Shown: positions 1-8,378 of the stretch, piece after piece | Position numbering within the stretch: position 1 is the first letter of the stretch | How the letters are laid out: every line of letters starts with the position of its first letter | NCBI GenBank assembly: GCA_942490535.1 | Contig: CALNXQ010000002.1 | Location: 434,001 to 498,000 of the forward strand | Length of the DNA stretch: 64,000 nt | Source: JAEINY01 sp942490535 | Lineage (GTDB): Bacteria > Bacteroidota > Bacteroidia > Bacteroidales > Marinilabiliaceae | Direction of reading: 5' to 3' | The notes under the pieces: model-generated | Database searches by the model: none | Seen by the model: the letters and a program-made list of their open reading frames with translations, nothing else | What the model was told of the DNA's origin: nothing | Position numbers and translations under genes: made by a program

Positions 1-2323
1 CAATCACGGATAAGCTATTCATGGCAGACAAATCGATTGGTTGCGCTGTTGTCTTCACCGGTAATTCAAACTGCTCCCATGCCAATTCATGACCTACAGG
101 TATCATTGCGCTTTCTTCCAGTTGCTTCAAACGAATAGTCAGATGATAAACAGCACCTGCCACAGGTGTTATTTTCTTATAGGGGATGTCAATATTTTTA
201 CGTTCACCCGGTTTCAGATCAATCGCATCGAGACTACCGCTTTGTTTCACTTTTCCATCCTCACTCACTTCCCAAACCAAGTCATATTGATTCAGATTGG
301 TAAAGTTGAACTCGTTGTACACTTCTACTTTGCCTATTTGCAAATCAAGAGGCGTCGCCCAAAAATTTTGATATTGTCTTTTAATTTCATCCAGTTTAGG
401 TGAAACGCTTCGATCGGGCAATACCAAGCCATTCAGACAGAAATTACCTGAATTGGGATAGTCGCCAAAAGTGCCGCCATAATACCAATAGTGTGTTCCA
501 TTTTCATCAGTAGCATTCAATCCCTGGTCTACCCAATCCCAGATAAACCCACCAATATTACGCGGATAAAGACGTATAGCATCCCAATACTCCTTGATAT
601 TCCCACAGGCATTACCCATGGCATGGCCATATTCACACATTACATAAGGACGCGCCACATTCCGCTCACCCTGAGAGATGATATAATCCACCGATGGATA
701 CATGTTACTGTCCATATCGGCGGGTCCCCACATCACTTCATAATGCACCAGGCGACTGGTATCACGACCTTTTATGGCATCATACATTTTTTGAAAAGTC
801 GGCCCGCTACCCGATTCATTGCCATGCGACCAGATGATTACTGAGGGATGATTTTTATCCCGCTCCACCATGGACATCACCCGATCAATGTGAGCTTTTT
901 CCCAACTTGGCAGATAGCCTGGTTCGGTGATTCCGGGTTTCCCATATAAACCGTGTGCTTCAATATTGGCCTCATCCATCAGGTAGATGCCATATTTATT
1001 ACACAACTCATACCAACGGGGATCATTGGGATAATGACTGGTGCGTACCGCATTAATATTGTACAATTTCATCAGACGGATGTCTTCCTCCATGCTTTCA
1101 ACGGTAACGGCACGGCCAAATTCAGGATGATGCTCATGGCGATTGACGCCTTTCAGCAAAACCGATTTGCCATTGATCATTAGCTCACCTTTAGGCCCCA
1201 CTTCAATGGTGCGGAAACCAATTTGAGTTGACGTGCGATCAACGATTATCCCTTTCTTATCTTTTAGTTCCAGTATGAGGGTATATAAGTGTGGATGCTC
1301 TGCTGTCCATTTGAGAGGTCGATCAATCGTGGTCTCCATCTGTACCTCTTGCTCACCATTCTTCGCAAGGGTAATTTTACCGGAATTCAATCCTTGGCTT
1401 ACTTGCACTAACTCCTGATTGGCATCAAACAACAACGCCTCAACGGTATAATCTTTTGCATTCTTGCCGGATCGGTTACGAAGATCAACGTCCAGTTTCA
1501 ATTGCCCATCCTTGTACTCACTATCCAGTTGTGGTTGCACAAAGAAATCCTGAATACCAACTGGATTCTGCGCCCACAAATAGACCGGTCTGAAAATACC
1601 ACTCAAGCGCCAAAAATCCTGATCTTCCAAATAACTGCCATCACTCCAGCGGTACACTTCAACAGCAATGTTATTTTCTCCCTTTCGCAAGTATTGAGAG
1701 ATATTGAATTCTGCAGGTGTCATACTTCCCTGGCTATAGCCTACTTTCACACCATTTATCCAGAGGTAAAAAGCAGAACTCACCCCATCAAAATGAATAA
1801 AAACCGTCTTCCCATCCCAGTTTTCAGGAACAGTAAAGGTGCGACGGTACGATCCTACCGGATTGCGATGATGGTAGGCATACCACGTGGTATCCTCGGG
1901 TTCTCTGGTCACAAAAGGAGGATCGCTCTTGAAGGGATATATATTATTGGTGTAGATGGCCTTCCCATAGCCATGTAACTGCCAATTAGATGGTACCTCT
2001 ATCTGATCCCAGCTAGACACATCGTAGTCCTCGGTATAAAAGTCAACCGGCCGCTGATGCGGATCGGGTGACCACTTGAACTGCCAGTTGCCGTGTAACA
2101 GCTTCAGATATTCGGAGTCATATCGGTCTCCTACGAGAGCCTTTTCTCTATTGGCATAGGGAATAAAAGTAGCCCGAGGTTGTTCTTTATTGATTCCAAT
2201 TATTTGTTCATTTTCCCATTCCGGTCTTACATCACTATTTTCGCTGATTTCCTGCGAATAACTATAGGTTGAAGTATTTAAGCACACAGCCATCATCAGT
2301 AGCCATTTTCCTTTAATCTTCAT
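1..2323 (-). CDS. GH2 beta-galactosidase (LacZ type), 3' end beyond window
   Basis: Hydrolyses terminal beta-galactosides, probably in the periplasm: the ATG at 2323 gives a short hydrophobic signal peptide. About 774 residues are visible. They run through the sugar-binding jelly roll (W-x-IEVPSNWQ...G, RRTFTVPENWDGK), the immunoglobulin-like domain and the TIM barrel (LLKGVNRHEHHPEFGR, RTSHYPNDPRWYELC, DEANIEAHG). The acid/base is E503 in the SHGNESG motif and the nucleophile is E564 in VMCEYGHAMGN, both in the standard LacZ context. The C-terminal part lies off the left edge. A second GH2 with the same architecture lies at 28217-32242, but the two are diverged. Substrate linkage cannot be read from sequence. 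The family call is secure. Confidence 0.93.
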   Translation of the reverse strand, partial: MKIKGKWLLMMAVCLNTSTYSYSQEISENSDVRPEWENEQIIGINKEQPRATFIPYANREKALVGDRYDSEYLKLLHGNWQFKWSPDPHQRPVDFYTEDYDVSSWDQIEVPSNWQLHGYGKAIYTNNIYPFKSDPPFVTREPEDTTWYAYHHRNPVGSYRRTFTVPENWDGKTVFIHFDGVSSAFYLWINGVKVGYSQGSMTPAEFNISQYLRKGENNIAVEVYRWSDGSYLEDQDFWRLSGIFRPVYLWAQNPVGIQDFFVQPQLDSEYKDGQLKLDVDLRNRSGKNAKDYTVEALLFDANQELVQVSQGLNSGKITLAKNGEQEVQMETTIDRPLKWTAEHPHLYTLILELKDKKGIIVDRTSTQIGFRTIEVGPKGELMINGKSVLLKGVNRHEHHPEFGRAVTVESMEEDIRLMKLYNINAVRTSHYPNDPRWYELCNKYGIYLMDEANIEAHGLYGKPGITEPGYLPSWEKAHIDRVMSMVERDKNHPSVIIWSHGNESGSGPTFQKMYDAIKGRDTSRLVHYEVMWGPADMDSNMYPSVDYIISQGERNVARPYVMCEYGHAMGNACGNIKEYWDAIRLYPRNIGGFIWDWVDQGLNATDENGTHYWYYGGTFGDYPNSGNFCLNGLVLPDRSVSPKLDEIKRQYQNFWATPLDLQIGKVEVYNEFNFTNLNQYDLVWEVSEDGKVKQSGSLDAIDLKPGERKNIDIPYKKITPVAGAVYHLTIRLKQLEESAMIPVGHELAWEQFELPVKTTAQPIDLSAMNSLSVI

Positions 2324-2440
2324 TTTATATGTCTTTTTTTTTGTCCCACATTATTTCTTCTTTGAAGCGAAGCACTTCAGGTATAGTGTTGCTTTATAAC
2401 ACCACCTTTATCTATGTTTTAACTTTACCTTTGTAAGGTT

Positions 2441-3547
2441 TTAGACCTCTCCGAGAGACTTTTCTAAAATTTCATTTAGAATAGAATCCTGAACATACAC
2501 CTGGATAATAGTCCCCTCCTTATCAAGCAAAATACTATAAGGTATTCCATGTATATGATAAGTTTCTTTCAATGGTGATTTACCTTTAAGATCCGAAAGG
2601 TGAATCCAGGGGGCATCTACCTTGTTGATAACTTTCTGCCACAGACCAAGACTATTATCCAATGAAATACTAATGATCTGAAAACCCTTATCTTTGTATT
2701 TATCGTATATTTCTTTGCGCTCGGGAACCTTTTGTATACAGGGGTTACAATACGATGCCCAGAAATCGATCAAAAGAAATTCTGACTTTCCTACATAATC
2801 GGATATTTTTTTACGAGTCTTATCTGGTGTAAATAATTCAAAATCTGTATATTTTTGTCCTATTAGCTGTTCTTGTAACTTATACTTTTTATCATTTTCC
2901 TCAAGTCGTTTTATTTGATTTTCAATTTTAGGATCAGATTTATATTGCTCAGATAACAATTCATAGATCTGATATATATCTTTATTTTGTAGGTTTATCG
3001 GGCATTCTTTAAATGTTCTACGTCCAACAGGATTTAATACATTTTTTTTATAGAAATCCACTAAGTATTTTTTATGTGCAGCAAACTTTTCATTGATAAG
3101 CTCTTCGTTAGTGTTTATAGAGTGTTCTTTTTGTTGCCTCAATGCATTGACATCAGCCCAAAATTCAATATTCTTCTTTTTGTGTTCAGTGTACAATTCA
3201 TTAAGGGGTGTCCCTTTAACTTCTGAGATTGAATCTAAATGTATTTCTATTTTTCCTCTCTCTAAAACAACCTCTGCTGCTCTCACAATACCCGGATAGT
3301 TACCTGTAGTAACAATGGCTATGTCATCCAAATCCTCATTACCTGTAAATCGAAAAGCGCCCTTGCTGATTACCGCTGTATCAACCGAGTAAATACTATC
3401 TCCCCTGTATATAAACAGCATGGTATAGTCTCCGTTTTTCTCCGGATTAACCGTGCCATTGATGGAATAACGAAGTTCATTATTACTACAGGAAGATATC
3501 ATAATTGCAGTAACTAGTGCGATATAGAAAATAGCGTGCTTAATCAT
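2441..3547 (-). CDS. TlpA-like thioredoxin-fold lipoprotein with DUF4369-like N-terminus
   Basis: A membrane-anchored thiol-disulfide protein of 368 residues. The start at 3547 is chosen because it begins a signal peptide with lipobox ISSC (Cys20); an upstream in-frame ATG at 3598 would bury it. Residues about 25-110 resemble the DUF4369 beta domain common in front of Bacteroidota thioredoxins. A charged helical middle follows. Residues about 230-368 form a TlpA/AhpC-type thioredoxin domain with the redox pair C267 and C270 in DFWASYCNPC. The ATG lies inside the 3' end of the upstream small lipoprotein gene (8-bp overlap ATGATTAA), so translation is probably coupled. Role is inferred: reduction of disulfides or cytochrome c maturation-type chemistry at the periplasmic face. 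No link to the neighbouring PULs is evident. Confidence 0.85.
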   Translation of the reverse strand: MIKHAIFYIALVTAIMISSCSNNELRYSINGTVNPEKNGDYTMLFIYRGDSIYSVDTAVISKGAFRFTGNEDLDDIAIVTTGNYPGIVRAAEVVLERGKIEIHLDSISEVKGTPLNELYTEHKKKNIEFWADVNALRQQKEHSINTNEELINEKFAAHKKYLVDFYKKNVLNPVGRRTFKECPINLQNKDIYQIYELLSEQYKSDPKIENQIKRLEENDKKYKLQEQLIGQKYTDFELFTPDKTRKKISDYVGKSEFLLIDFWASYCNPCIQKVPERKEIYDKYKDKGFQIISISLDNSLGLWQKVINKVDAPWIHLSDLKGKSPLKETYHIHGIPYSILLDKEGTIIQVYVQDSILNEILEKSLGEV

Positions 3548-3830
3548 TTTTTTTAATAATTTTAAATGAATATATGCCTTTGCTGTATTTTTCTCCAAAT
3601 CTTAAAAGAGCATCGCGTGACCCATTAGACCAAAATTCAAACTCAAGTTGATAATTATTCCAGGCATAATTAAAATCTTTCTCCGAAACTCGTTTGCCAT
3701 CTAGAAGTATATATTGCTTAAGCGTGTCGACATATTCAACACTGCTATTTTGCGGTAGATCATTGTTGTTATCCCTACAAGTACAAGATAACATCAAGAT
3801 GATGGTGATAAATAAGATAGTTGTTTTCAT
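3540..3830 (-). CDS. Small lipoprotein of unknown function
   Basis: A 96-residue protein I do not recognise. It starts with a short hydrophobic signal (MKTTILFITIILMLSC) with cysteines at 16 and 18, either of which could be lipidated. It continues with an acidic linker and a compact aromatic-rich segment (YAWNNYQLEFEFWSNGS). Its stop codon overlaps the start of the TlpA-like gene, which argues that both are real and co-expressed. The partner may need it for folding or it may be a substrate; this is inference. Confidence 0.6.
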   Translation of the reverse strand: MKTTILFITIILMLSCTCRDNNNDLPQNSSVEYVDTLKQYILLDGKRVSEKDFNYAWNNYQLEFEFWSNGSRDALLRFGEKYSKGIYSFKIIKKND

Positions 3831-4230
3831 ATTTTATGTTTAAAGCACCCATGATAAATCTATACACCTTAGGTTAAGCAAATTATCTGCATCCCATTTG
3901 TGACTCAGACCAACTTTTAATTAAGGACAACACTTCTGTAGTAGTTCCTTTGAAAATCACACAATCGCTTGTCCCAAAGATTGATCATCGATATATAATT
4001 GTCCTGATTCGTTCAGTTTGAATTGCAATTAATGCTTTCAATGGTGATATCCTGACAGTGGCTATGGTATTCATTATAATTGATTTAGAATCATTCTTTT
4101 TCCATTGAATAAAACTTCCATTCTTCCCTCTCCTACTATCTTAACGTCCCAACATGGAAATACCTTAGAACAAAGAATAAAACTCTTTAAAAAATACTAC
4201 TTAAAGGTTTCTATATCAAAATCTATCATC
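3831..4230. other. Intergenic region, no intact gene
   Basis: Four hundred bases between the metzincin gene stop and the small lipoprotein start. Reading all frames shows only short broken stretches. On the minus strand, a frame with a piece like LQFKLNESGQLYIDDQSLG looks faintly like an ExbD-type periplasmic segment but is interrupted by stops. A promoter for the 3830-2441 pair should lie here, but I found no convincing TAnnTTTG box. Confidence 0.4.
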
Positions 4231-5856
4231 TTAATAGGCTCCCACCTCAGCCAGATGTGTAAAGAAGATATCTTCTCCACCTTCATCATATCCTGTCTTA
4301 ATGGTTACTTTAAAATACCTGCAAGTCGTTGCCTGAGGTAATTCTATCGCTTGTTCCAACGATTGATCATTTAAGGTATGATTGCCCTGATCAGTCCAGG
4401 TTACATTATCATTACTGGTCTCAATGGTAATGTCTTTTGGCCGTCCATTGTATTTTCCATTTCGATGAATGAAAGAGAAGCCTTTTACGGTTTCTTCCTG
4501 ATTCATGTCAATCACAAAATAATGCGGATAATCCGGTGATGCTCCCTCCCATTGCGAATGCCAGAAAGTCGACGAGTTACCGTCAATGGCATGTATCACG
4601 CGACCATTATCACTGCCTTCACCCGAGGCTTCTTCAGAAGAGAAGTCGGCCACTGACCAATTGGCATTATCCAGTTTAATGATCTCTTTAATATCCACAT
4701 TTATATCAGGTTTTCCACTCTTAAAACTATATTTAAAGGACTCGTAGGAGAAATTCCCGTTTTCATGGCAAAATCGGATATTCAAATCAAATGGACTGTT
4801 CTTGTATTCATTGTTAATACCATCCAATGGCATAATCAATGCAATACTATCCCCATTAATAACGTTAGTCGTGCACCAGCTGATTGCATTGTAGTTGGAA
4901 TCATCCGCACTGGTCTTTGGGTCGTTGAAAGCAATGACGGCATTCACCGGATCCTCAGCCGTAAATTTACATCTCAGGTAAAGATTGGTGTCATCTGCAT
5001 AAATGCGACATGCTTTAATGGTATGAGCGGGCTCCACATCATAGAAAACATGGCTGGGGTCTTTACTAAACACCTGGCTATTATTCAGTATGGCCGCACT
5101 GGCCTTGGTCAGATGTATATTATCAGGTGTGTAATTATAATCGTGATTACCCCAGGACATCATGGATAGCCACCCATCATTGGCAAGGTGTTGATTATGC
5201 GGCAGGTTTAAGCCATGTCCTAATTCATGCAGGGTACCACCAATCCAGTTGGATTCTCCCTCTTTGGTTCCGTCCATCCAGGTAGAGATGTCGAAGTATT
5301 TATAATCGAGCACATAACACGTTCTACCCATGCCATAAAAGGGGACACCTCCGGCATCCCATCCATGCTCTCCTTCTAAACTTGGAATAAACACAATGGT
5401 GTGCTCACTTTTCTTTTCATCGGGATGCGCCGAAAAATAAGCTTCAATCTCAGCACCGGCTTTGGAGCCCCCACCTTCATAGGGATAAGCCTTTTTTCCC
5501 TCTTTGCCTTTTACAACTGTCACGCGTACATAATTGGCATCTATCTCATTCACTTCCATGCCAAATGTTTTCTCACCAAAACCGTTGTATTTCATCTCTT
5601 TCTTAAACCACTCCTGCATGTGCAGCATAATGCCTGAAATGCGACGGTGATAATCGGGTAAAGGTTCTGTGTCGGAAGGCACAAAATAAACCACATTGAG
5701 GTTATTGGGGTAATCCGAGATATAATCTCCTAAAACAAGTTCATCATTGGGATTTTCATCAGTTTTCTCTTCAATGGGATCTTCAGATTTATCGCAACTA
5801 GTATAAAACAGGGTAGTAGCGATTATCAGTGTAATGATTACGAGTAGATTTTTCAT
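4231..5856 (-). CDS. Predicted metzincin metalloprotease lipoprotein with C-terminal F5/8C module
   Basis: A 541-residue surface or periplasmic lipoprotein (lipobox TSC, Cys21). Residues about 50-300 form a predicted zinc protease. HELGHGLNLPH supplies H210, E211, H214 and H220 in the HExxHxxxxxH metzincin pattern, followed by a Met-turn candidate at SMMSWG (M232/M233). The usual glycine at the eighth motif position is Asn217. A linker of beta-type sequence follows. The last ~140 residues are a discoidin/F5/8 type C module (FSSEEASGEG...STFWHS...YPHYFVIDM), a carbohydrate-binding fold. It is the last gene of the SusCD operon and follows two lipoproteins with the same module. I cannot assign a MEROPS family. 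By analogy with mucin-active M60 and M66 proteases that carry glycan-binding domains, a glycoprotein substrate is likely but unproven. Confidence 0.8.
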   Translation of the reverse strand: MKNLLVIITLIIATTLFYTSCDKSEDPIEEKTDENPNDELVLGDYISDYPNNLNVVYFVPSDTEPLPDYHRRISGIMLHMQEWFKKEMKYNGFGEKTFGMEVNEIDANYVRVTVVKGKEGKKAYPYEGGGSKAGAEIEAYFSAHPDEKKSEHTIVFIPSLEGEHGWDAGGVPFYGMGRTCYVLDYKYFDISTWMDGTKEGESNWIGGTLHELGHGLNLPHNQHLANDGWLSMMSWGNHDYNYTPDNIHLTKASAAILNNSQVFSKDPSHVFYDVEPAHTIKACRIYADDTNLYLRCKFTAEDPVNAVIAFNDPKTSADDSNYNAISWCTTNVINGDSIALIMPLDGINNEYKNSPFDLNIRFCHENGNFSYESFKYSFKSGKPDINVDIKEIIKLDNANWSVADFSSEEASGEGSDNGRVIHAIDGNSSTFWHSQWEGASPDYPHYFVIDMNQEETVKGFSFIHRNGKYNGRPKDITIETSNDNVTWTDQGNHTLNDQSLEQAIELPQATTCRYFKVTIKTGYDEGGEDIFFTHLAEVGAY

Positions 5857-5953
5857 GGGTGGAGTGAATGAAATAATAATTTTTAATCCTGGTGCAAATT
5901 AAATGAAGGCATTGCAGTTACCTATTGGGCTCTGCAATGCTTCACTAAAAACC

Positions 5954-7033
5954 TTATTTATTTACATAAACATTTATCTCAGCCAGAAAGGCAAATGTAT
6001 CATTACCCTCAAGTGCCACATACTTAAAATATTGCATGTCTGTTGGCGCAATGTCAAAACGTTGAGCAGCATCGCTGTCAGCATCGAAGTCGAATGTTCC
6101 CAGATCAGTCCAATTTTCACCGTCAGAACTTCCCAAAAATTGAATTTTTGTTTGCCCACGCTCATCCCCTTGTCTTCTGGAACAATCAAAAGCTTTGACA
6201 CTATGCGTTTCACCCATATTAATGGAAAAATAATGGGGGTAATCTGGCGCTAGGTTAGCCCAGTCTGTATGCCAGAAAGTGTTTAAATCATCGTCAAAAG
6301 CTGCCGTTACTAAGCCATTTCCTCCACCTTCGGCAGGTTCTTCAGATGAGAAATCATGCACAGTCCAATTGTCTTTTGCTAGCATATCATCAACAGGAAA
6401 TGCAACTTTGAATTCTTCAGGATCAGTTTCATTATCAAAAACATCTGTCGCATAAATCGTAACACTTGGAGTTTCAGTTGATAGATCTGTAATTTGTGAT
6501 GTACCTGTTTGAGCAGCATCTACATCCATTTTTTGTCCTTCTCCAGCTTCATCAGTATACTCAACGACTAGTGTCACTGCTTTTTCTGTTTCATTGGTCC
6601 AGCTTACAATCACCACCATTTCTTCAAGTTCAACAGCAACAGTCTCCATAACCACCTGATATGCTGGAGCATTAGGAGTTGCACTAACAGTCGTAGCTTC
6701 AGATCTATTTCCCTCGTTATCAACTGCTTTTAGTTTGAATTCATATGAATTGGTGTCCACAAAACCATCAACAATTGCTTCATCAGCACCTTCCGTTGCA
6801 TTGACATTAATAATAGTACCTAAATTATTGACGTAGCTAATTTCCACATAACTAAAATCAGCCTCAGCGGGATTGGTCCAGGTGAAACCTACAGAACCAT
6901 AATCTGAAGTTGCATTTATATTTGTAATTGCTGCAGGCGCTTTATCCACGTTATCATCATTATCATCGTTTGAGCAGGCAACGAAAATAAATAGAGCAGC
7001 CATTATACTTAGAAATATATTTATTTTTTTCAT
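5954..7033 (-). CDS. Surface lipoprotein with FN3-like repeats and C-terminal F5/8C module
   Basis: A 359-residue lipoprotein (VACSND, Cys20) with no catalytic motif. After an Asp/Asn-rich linker, residues about 33-125 and 126-215 form two fibronectin-III-like or DUF4959/DUF5126-like beta domains (SVGFTWTNPAEADFSYVEISY and a second TWTNETE-type strand). Residues about 225-359 are an F5/8 type C module (DFSSEEPAEGGG, NTFWHTDW, YPHYFSINMGE). This is the layout of SusE/F-like surface glycan-binding proteins placed after susCD. It probably captures the ligand for the SusC/SusD pair upstream. The module is closely similar to those in the flanking genes, which suggests duplication. Confidence 0.82.
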   Translation of the reverse strand: MKKINIFLSIMAALFIFVACSNDDNDDNVDKAPAAITNINATSDYGSVGFTWTNPAEADFSYVEISYVNNLGTIINVNATEGADEAIVDGFVDTNSYEFKLKAVDNEGNRSEATTVSATPNAPAYQVVMETVAVELEEMVVIVSWTNETEKAVTLVVEYTDEAGEGQKMDVDAAQTGTSQITDLSTETPSVTIYATDVFDNETDPEEFKVAFPVDDMLAKDNWTVHDFSSEEPAEGGGNGLVTAAFDDDLNTFWHTDWANLAPDYPHYFSINMGETHSVKAFDCSRRQGDERGQTKIQFLGSSDGENWTDLGTFDFDADSDAAQRFDIAPTDMQYFKYVALEGNDTFAFLAEINVYVNK

Positions 7034-7119
7034 TCGTTTTAATTTTTTAATAAAAACTATCCGTTCAATCTCTTTGAAATGAGATCAAACCAAGAAAAAT
7101 TATTTATTACTCTATAAAA

Positions 7120-7139
7120 AGTGAAATAGTCTCTTCACT
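7120..7139 (-). terminator. Weak intercistronic hairpin
   Basis: Arms AGTGAA/TTCACT around an 8-base loop, followed on the minus strand by TTTTTATAG. It lies 65 bases after the stop of the DUF3823 gene and before the FN3 lipoprotein gene, so it could attenuate expression of the last two genes of PUL 1. Only six base pairs, so the call is weak. Confidence 0.35.
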
Positions 7140-7204
7140 CTTGGTGTAATCCAACGGATAAGCATTATAGGAGAAATAAACCCCTATAACACTTACTGTA
7201 AGTA

Positions 7205-8362
7205 CTAAAGACTGACGTAGATATCAATTTCTGCTAAATGGGTATAATTATATGGCCCCTCAAGTGCAACACACTTAATATAATTAGCTTGAGTTGGCTC
7301 AACTTCAAACAATTGCCCAGCTTCAGTTGTATTATCGAAATCGAAAGTTCCAAGGTCAGTCCAATTTTCGCCATCGTCACTAACAAGTAACTGAATTTTT
7401 GTGGCACAATCCGTTTTTCCTTGACGTCTGAAAAGCTCAAAAGATCTGACCTCTTTGGTCTCACCAATATTGATAGAAAAATAATGAGGATATTCAGGTG
7501 ATGACTCTGCCCAAGCTGTATGCCAAAATGAATCCAAATGACCATCAAATACGGCTTCTACTTTACCACAATAATCGTAGTCACTCCATTCGCCTTCAGC
7601 AGGTTCTTCTGACGAGAAGTTATGAACCGTCCAATTACTTTTATCCATTTTCTCTTCTACAGCAGGTTCGAATTCTGCAGGCGTCTCAATAGACTCTGAA
7701 TAATTGTAAAAATCACTATTGACATCAACAGTACCACCAGCACGTACATTCATAATAAGACCTTCAACCAAAAAGAACTCACTCGTAATTACCCCTTCCC
7801 GATCCGTTGGCTTTTTTTCAATTTTAAAAACACTTTTATTATCTACATCCGCATTACCTGGATAAGGGAATTTGCTATAGTACAAATTGATCTCTTTAAT
7901 ATTTACATCAGGATCATCCGTGTTCAATTTATAACTGTAAGTAACCCGCATTTTTCCCTTTACAACTTCCTGGTTTACGATGTCCAAGGTCAAATAAGGG
8001 ACAACTTCCAAATCAAACTTCTTATATCCTTTCATCTGAACACCATAAAGGGTATCTACATCAATAAATGGCCCTTTAGCATATATTGTATAAGTAGATG
8101 GGTATACTTTAGTATTAACGTACTCTCCGTCAGGCAAAATATTATACTCTATCTTTTGAGCATCATCACCATAAGCTTCATCAATGAAACACAGTTTCGC
8201 CCGGTTACCGGTGTGATCGGTCTTCACTTTTTCACCCGTCCTATAATCAACCAGAGTACCTTCAAAACCTGCTGATAGCATGTCGTTCCGTTCATCCAAC
8301 TTACAGGAGACAAACACCACGCCCAACATTAGTATTAATAGGAATATATTCTTATTTCTCAT
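7205..8362 (-). CDS. DUF3823-like surface lipoprotein with C-terminal F5/8C module
   Basis: A 385-residue lipoprotein (VVFVSC, Cys20). The ATG at 8362 is preferred because it begins the signal peptide. A GTG at 8389 in the same frame would overlap the susD stop and add nine non-signal residues. Residues about 30-240 match the DUF3823 architecture: a beta-sandwich opening with FEGTLVDYRTGE and a second domain with VNIKEINLYYSKFPYPG. This family is found almost only beside susD. The last ~135 residues form an F5/8C module (NFSSEEPAEGEW, DSFWHTAW, YPHYFSINIGET). Likely role: outer-surface glycan binding together with the upstream SusC/SusD. No enzyme motif is seen. Confidence 0.85.
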   Translation of the reverse strand: MRNKNIFLLILMLGVVFVSCKLDERNDMLSAGFEGTLVDYRTGEKVKTDHTGNRAKLCFIDEAYGDDAQKIEYNILPDGEYVNTKVYPSTYTIYAKGPFIDVDTLYGVQMKGYKKFDLEVVPYLTLDIVNQEVVKGKMRVTYSYKLNTDDPDVNIKEINLYYSKFPYPGNADVDNKSVFKIEKKPTDREGVITSEFFLVEGLIMNVRAGGTVDVNSDFYNYSESIETPAEFEPAVEEKMDKSNWTVHNFSSEEPAEGEWSDYDYCGKVEAVFDGHLDSFWHTAWAESSPEYPHYFSINIGETKEVRSFELFRRQGKTDCATKIQLLVSDDGENWTDLGTFDFDNTTEAGQLFEVEPTQANYIKCVALEGPYNYTHLAEIDIYVSL

Positions 8363-8378
8363 TTCAAATAATTTATTG

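Noticed and set aside
1502..1978. Open plus-strand reading frames opposite the GH2, SusC, SusD and other large genes
   Set aside because: They lie antisense to genes with strong domain matches and have no domain, signal peptide or plausible composition of their own.
3831..4230. ExbD pseudogene
   Set aside because: Only one short stretch is reminiscent of ExbD, frames are broken, and no TonB/ExbB gene is near; the evidence is too thin.
4105..4341. Plus-strand open frame crossing the metzincin 3' end
   Set aside because: It overlaps the C-terminal coding part of the F5/8C module and has no recognisable features.
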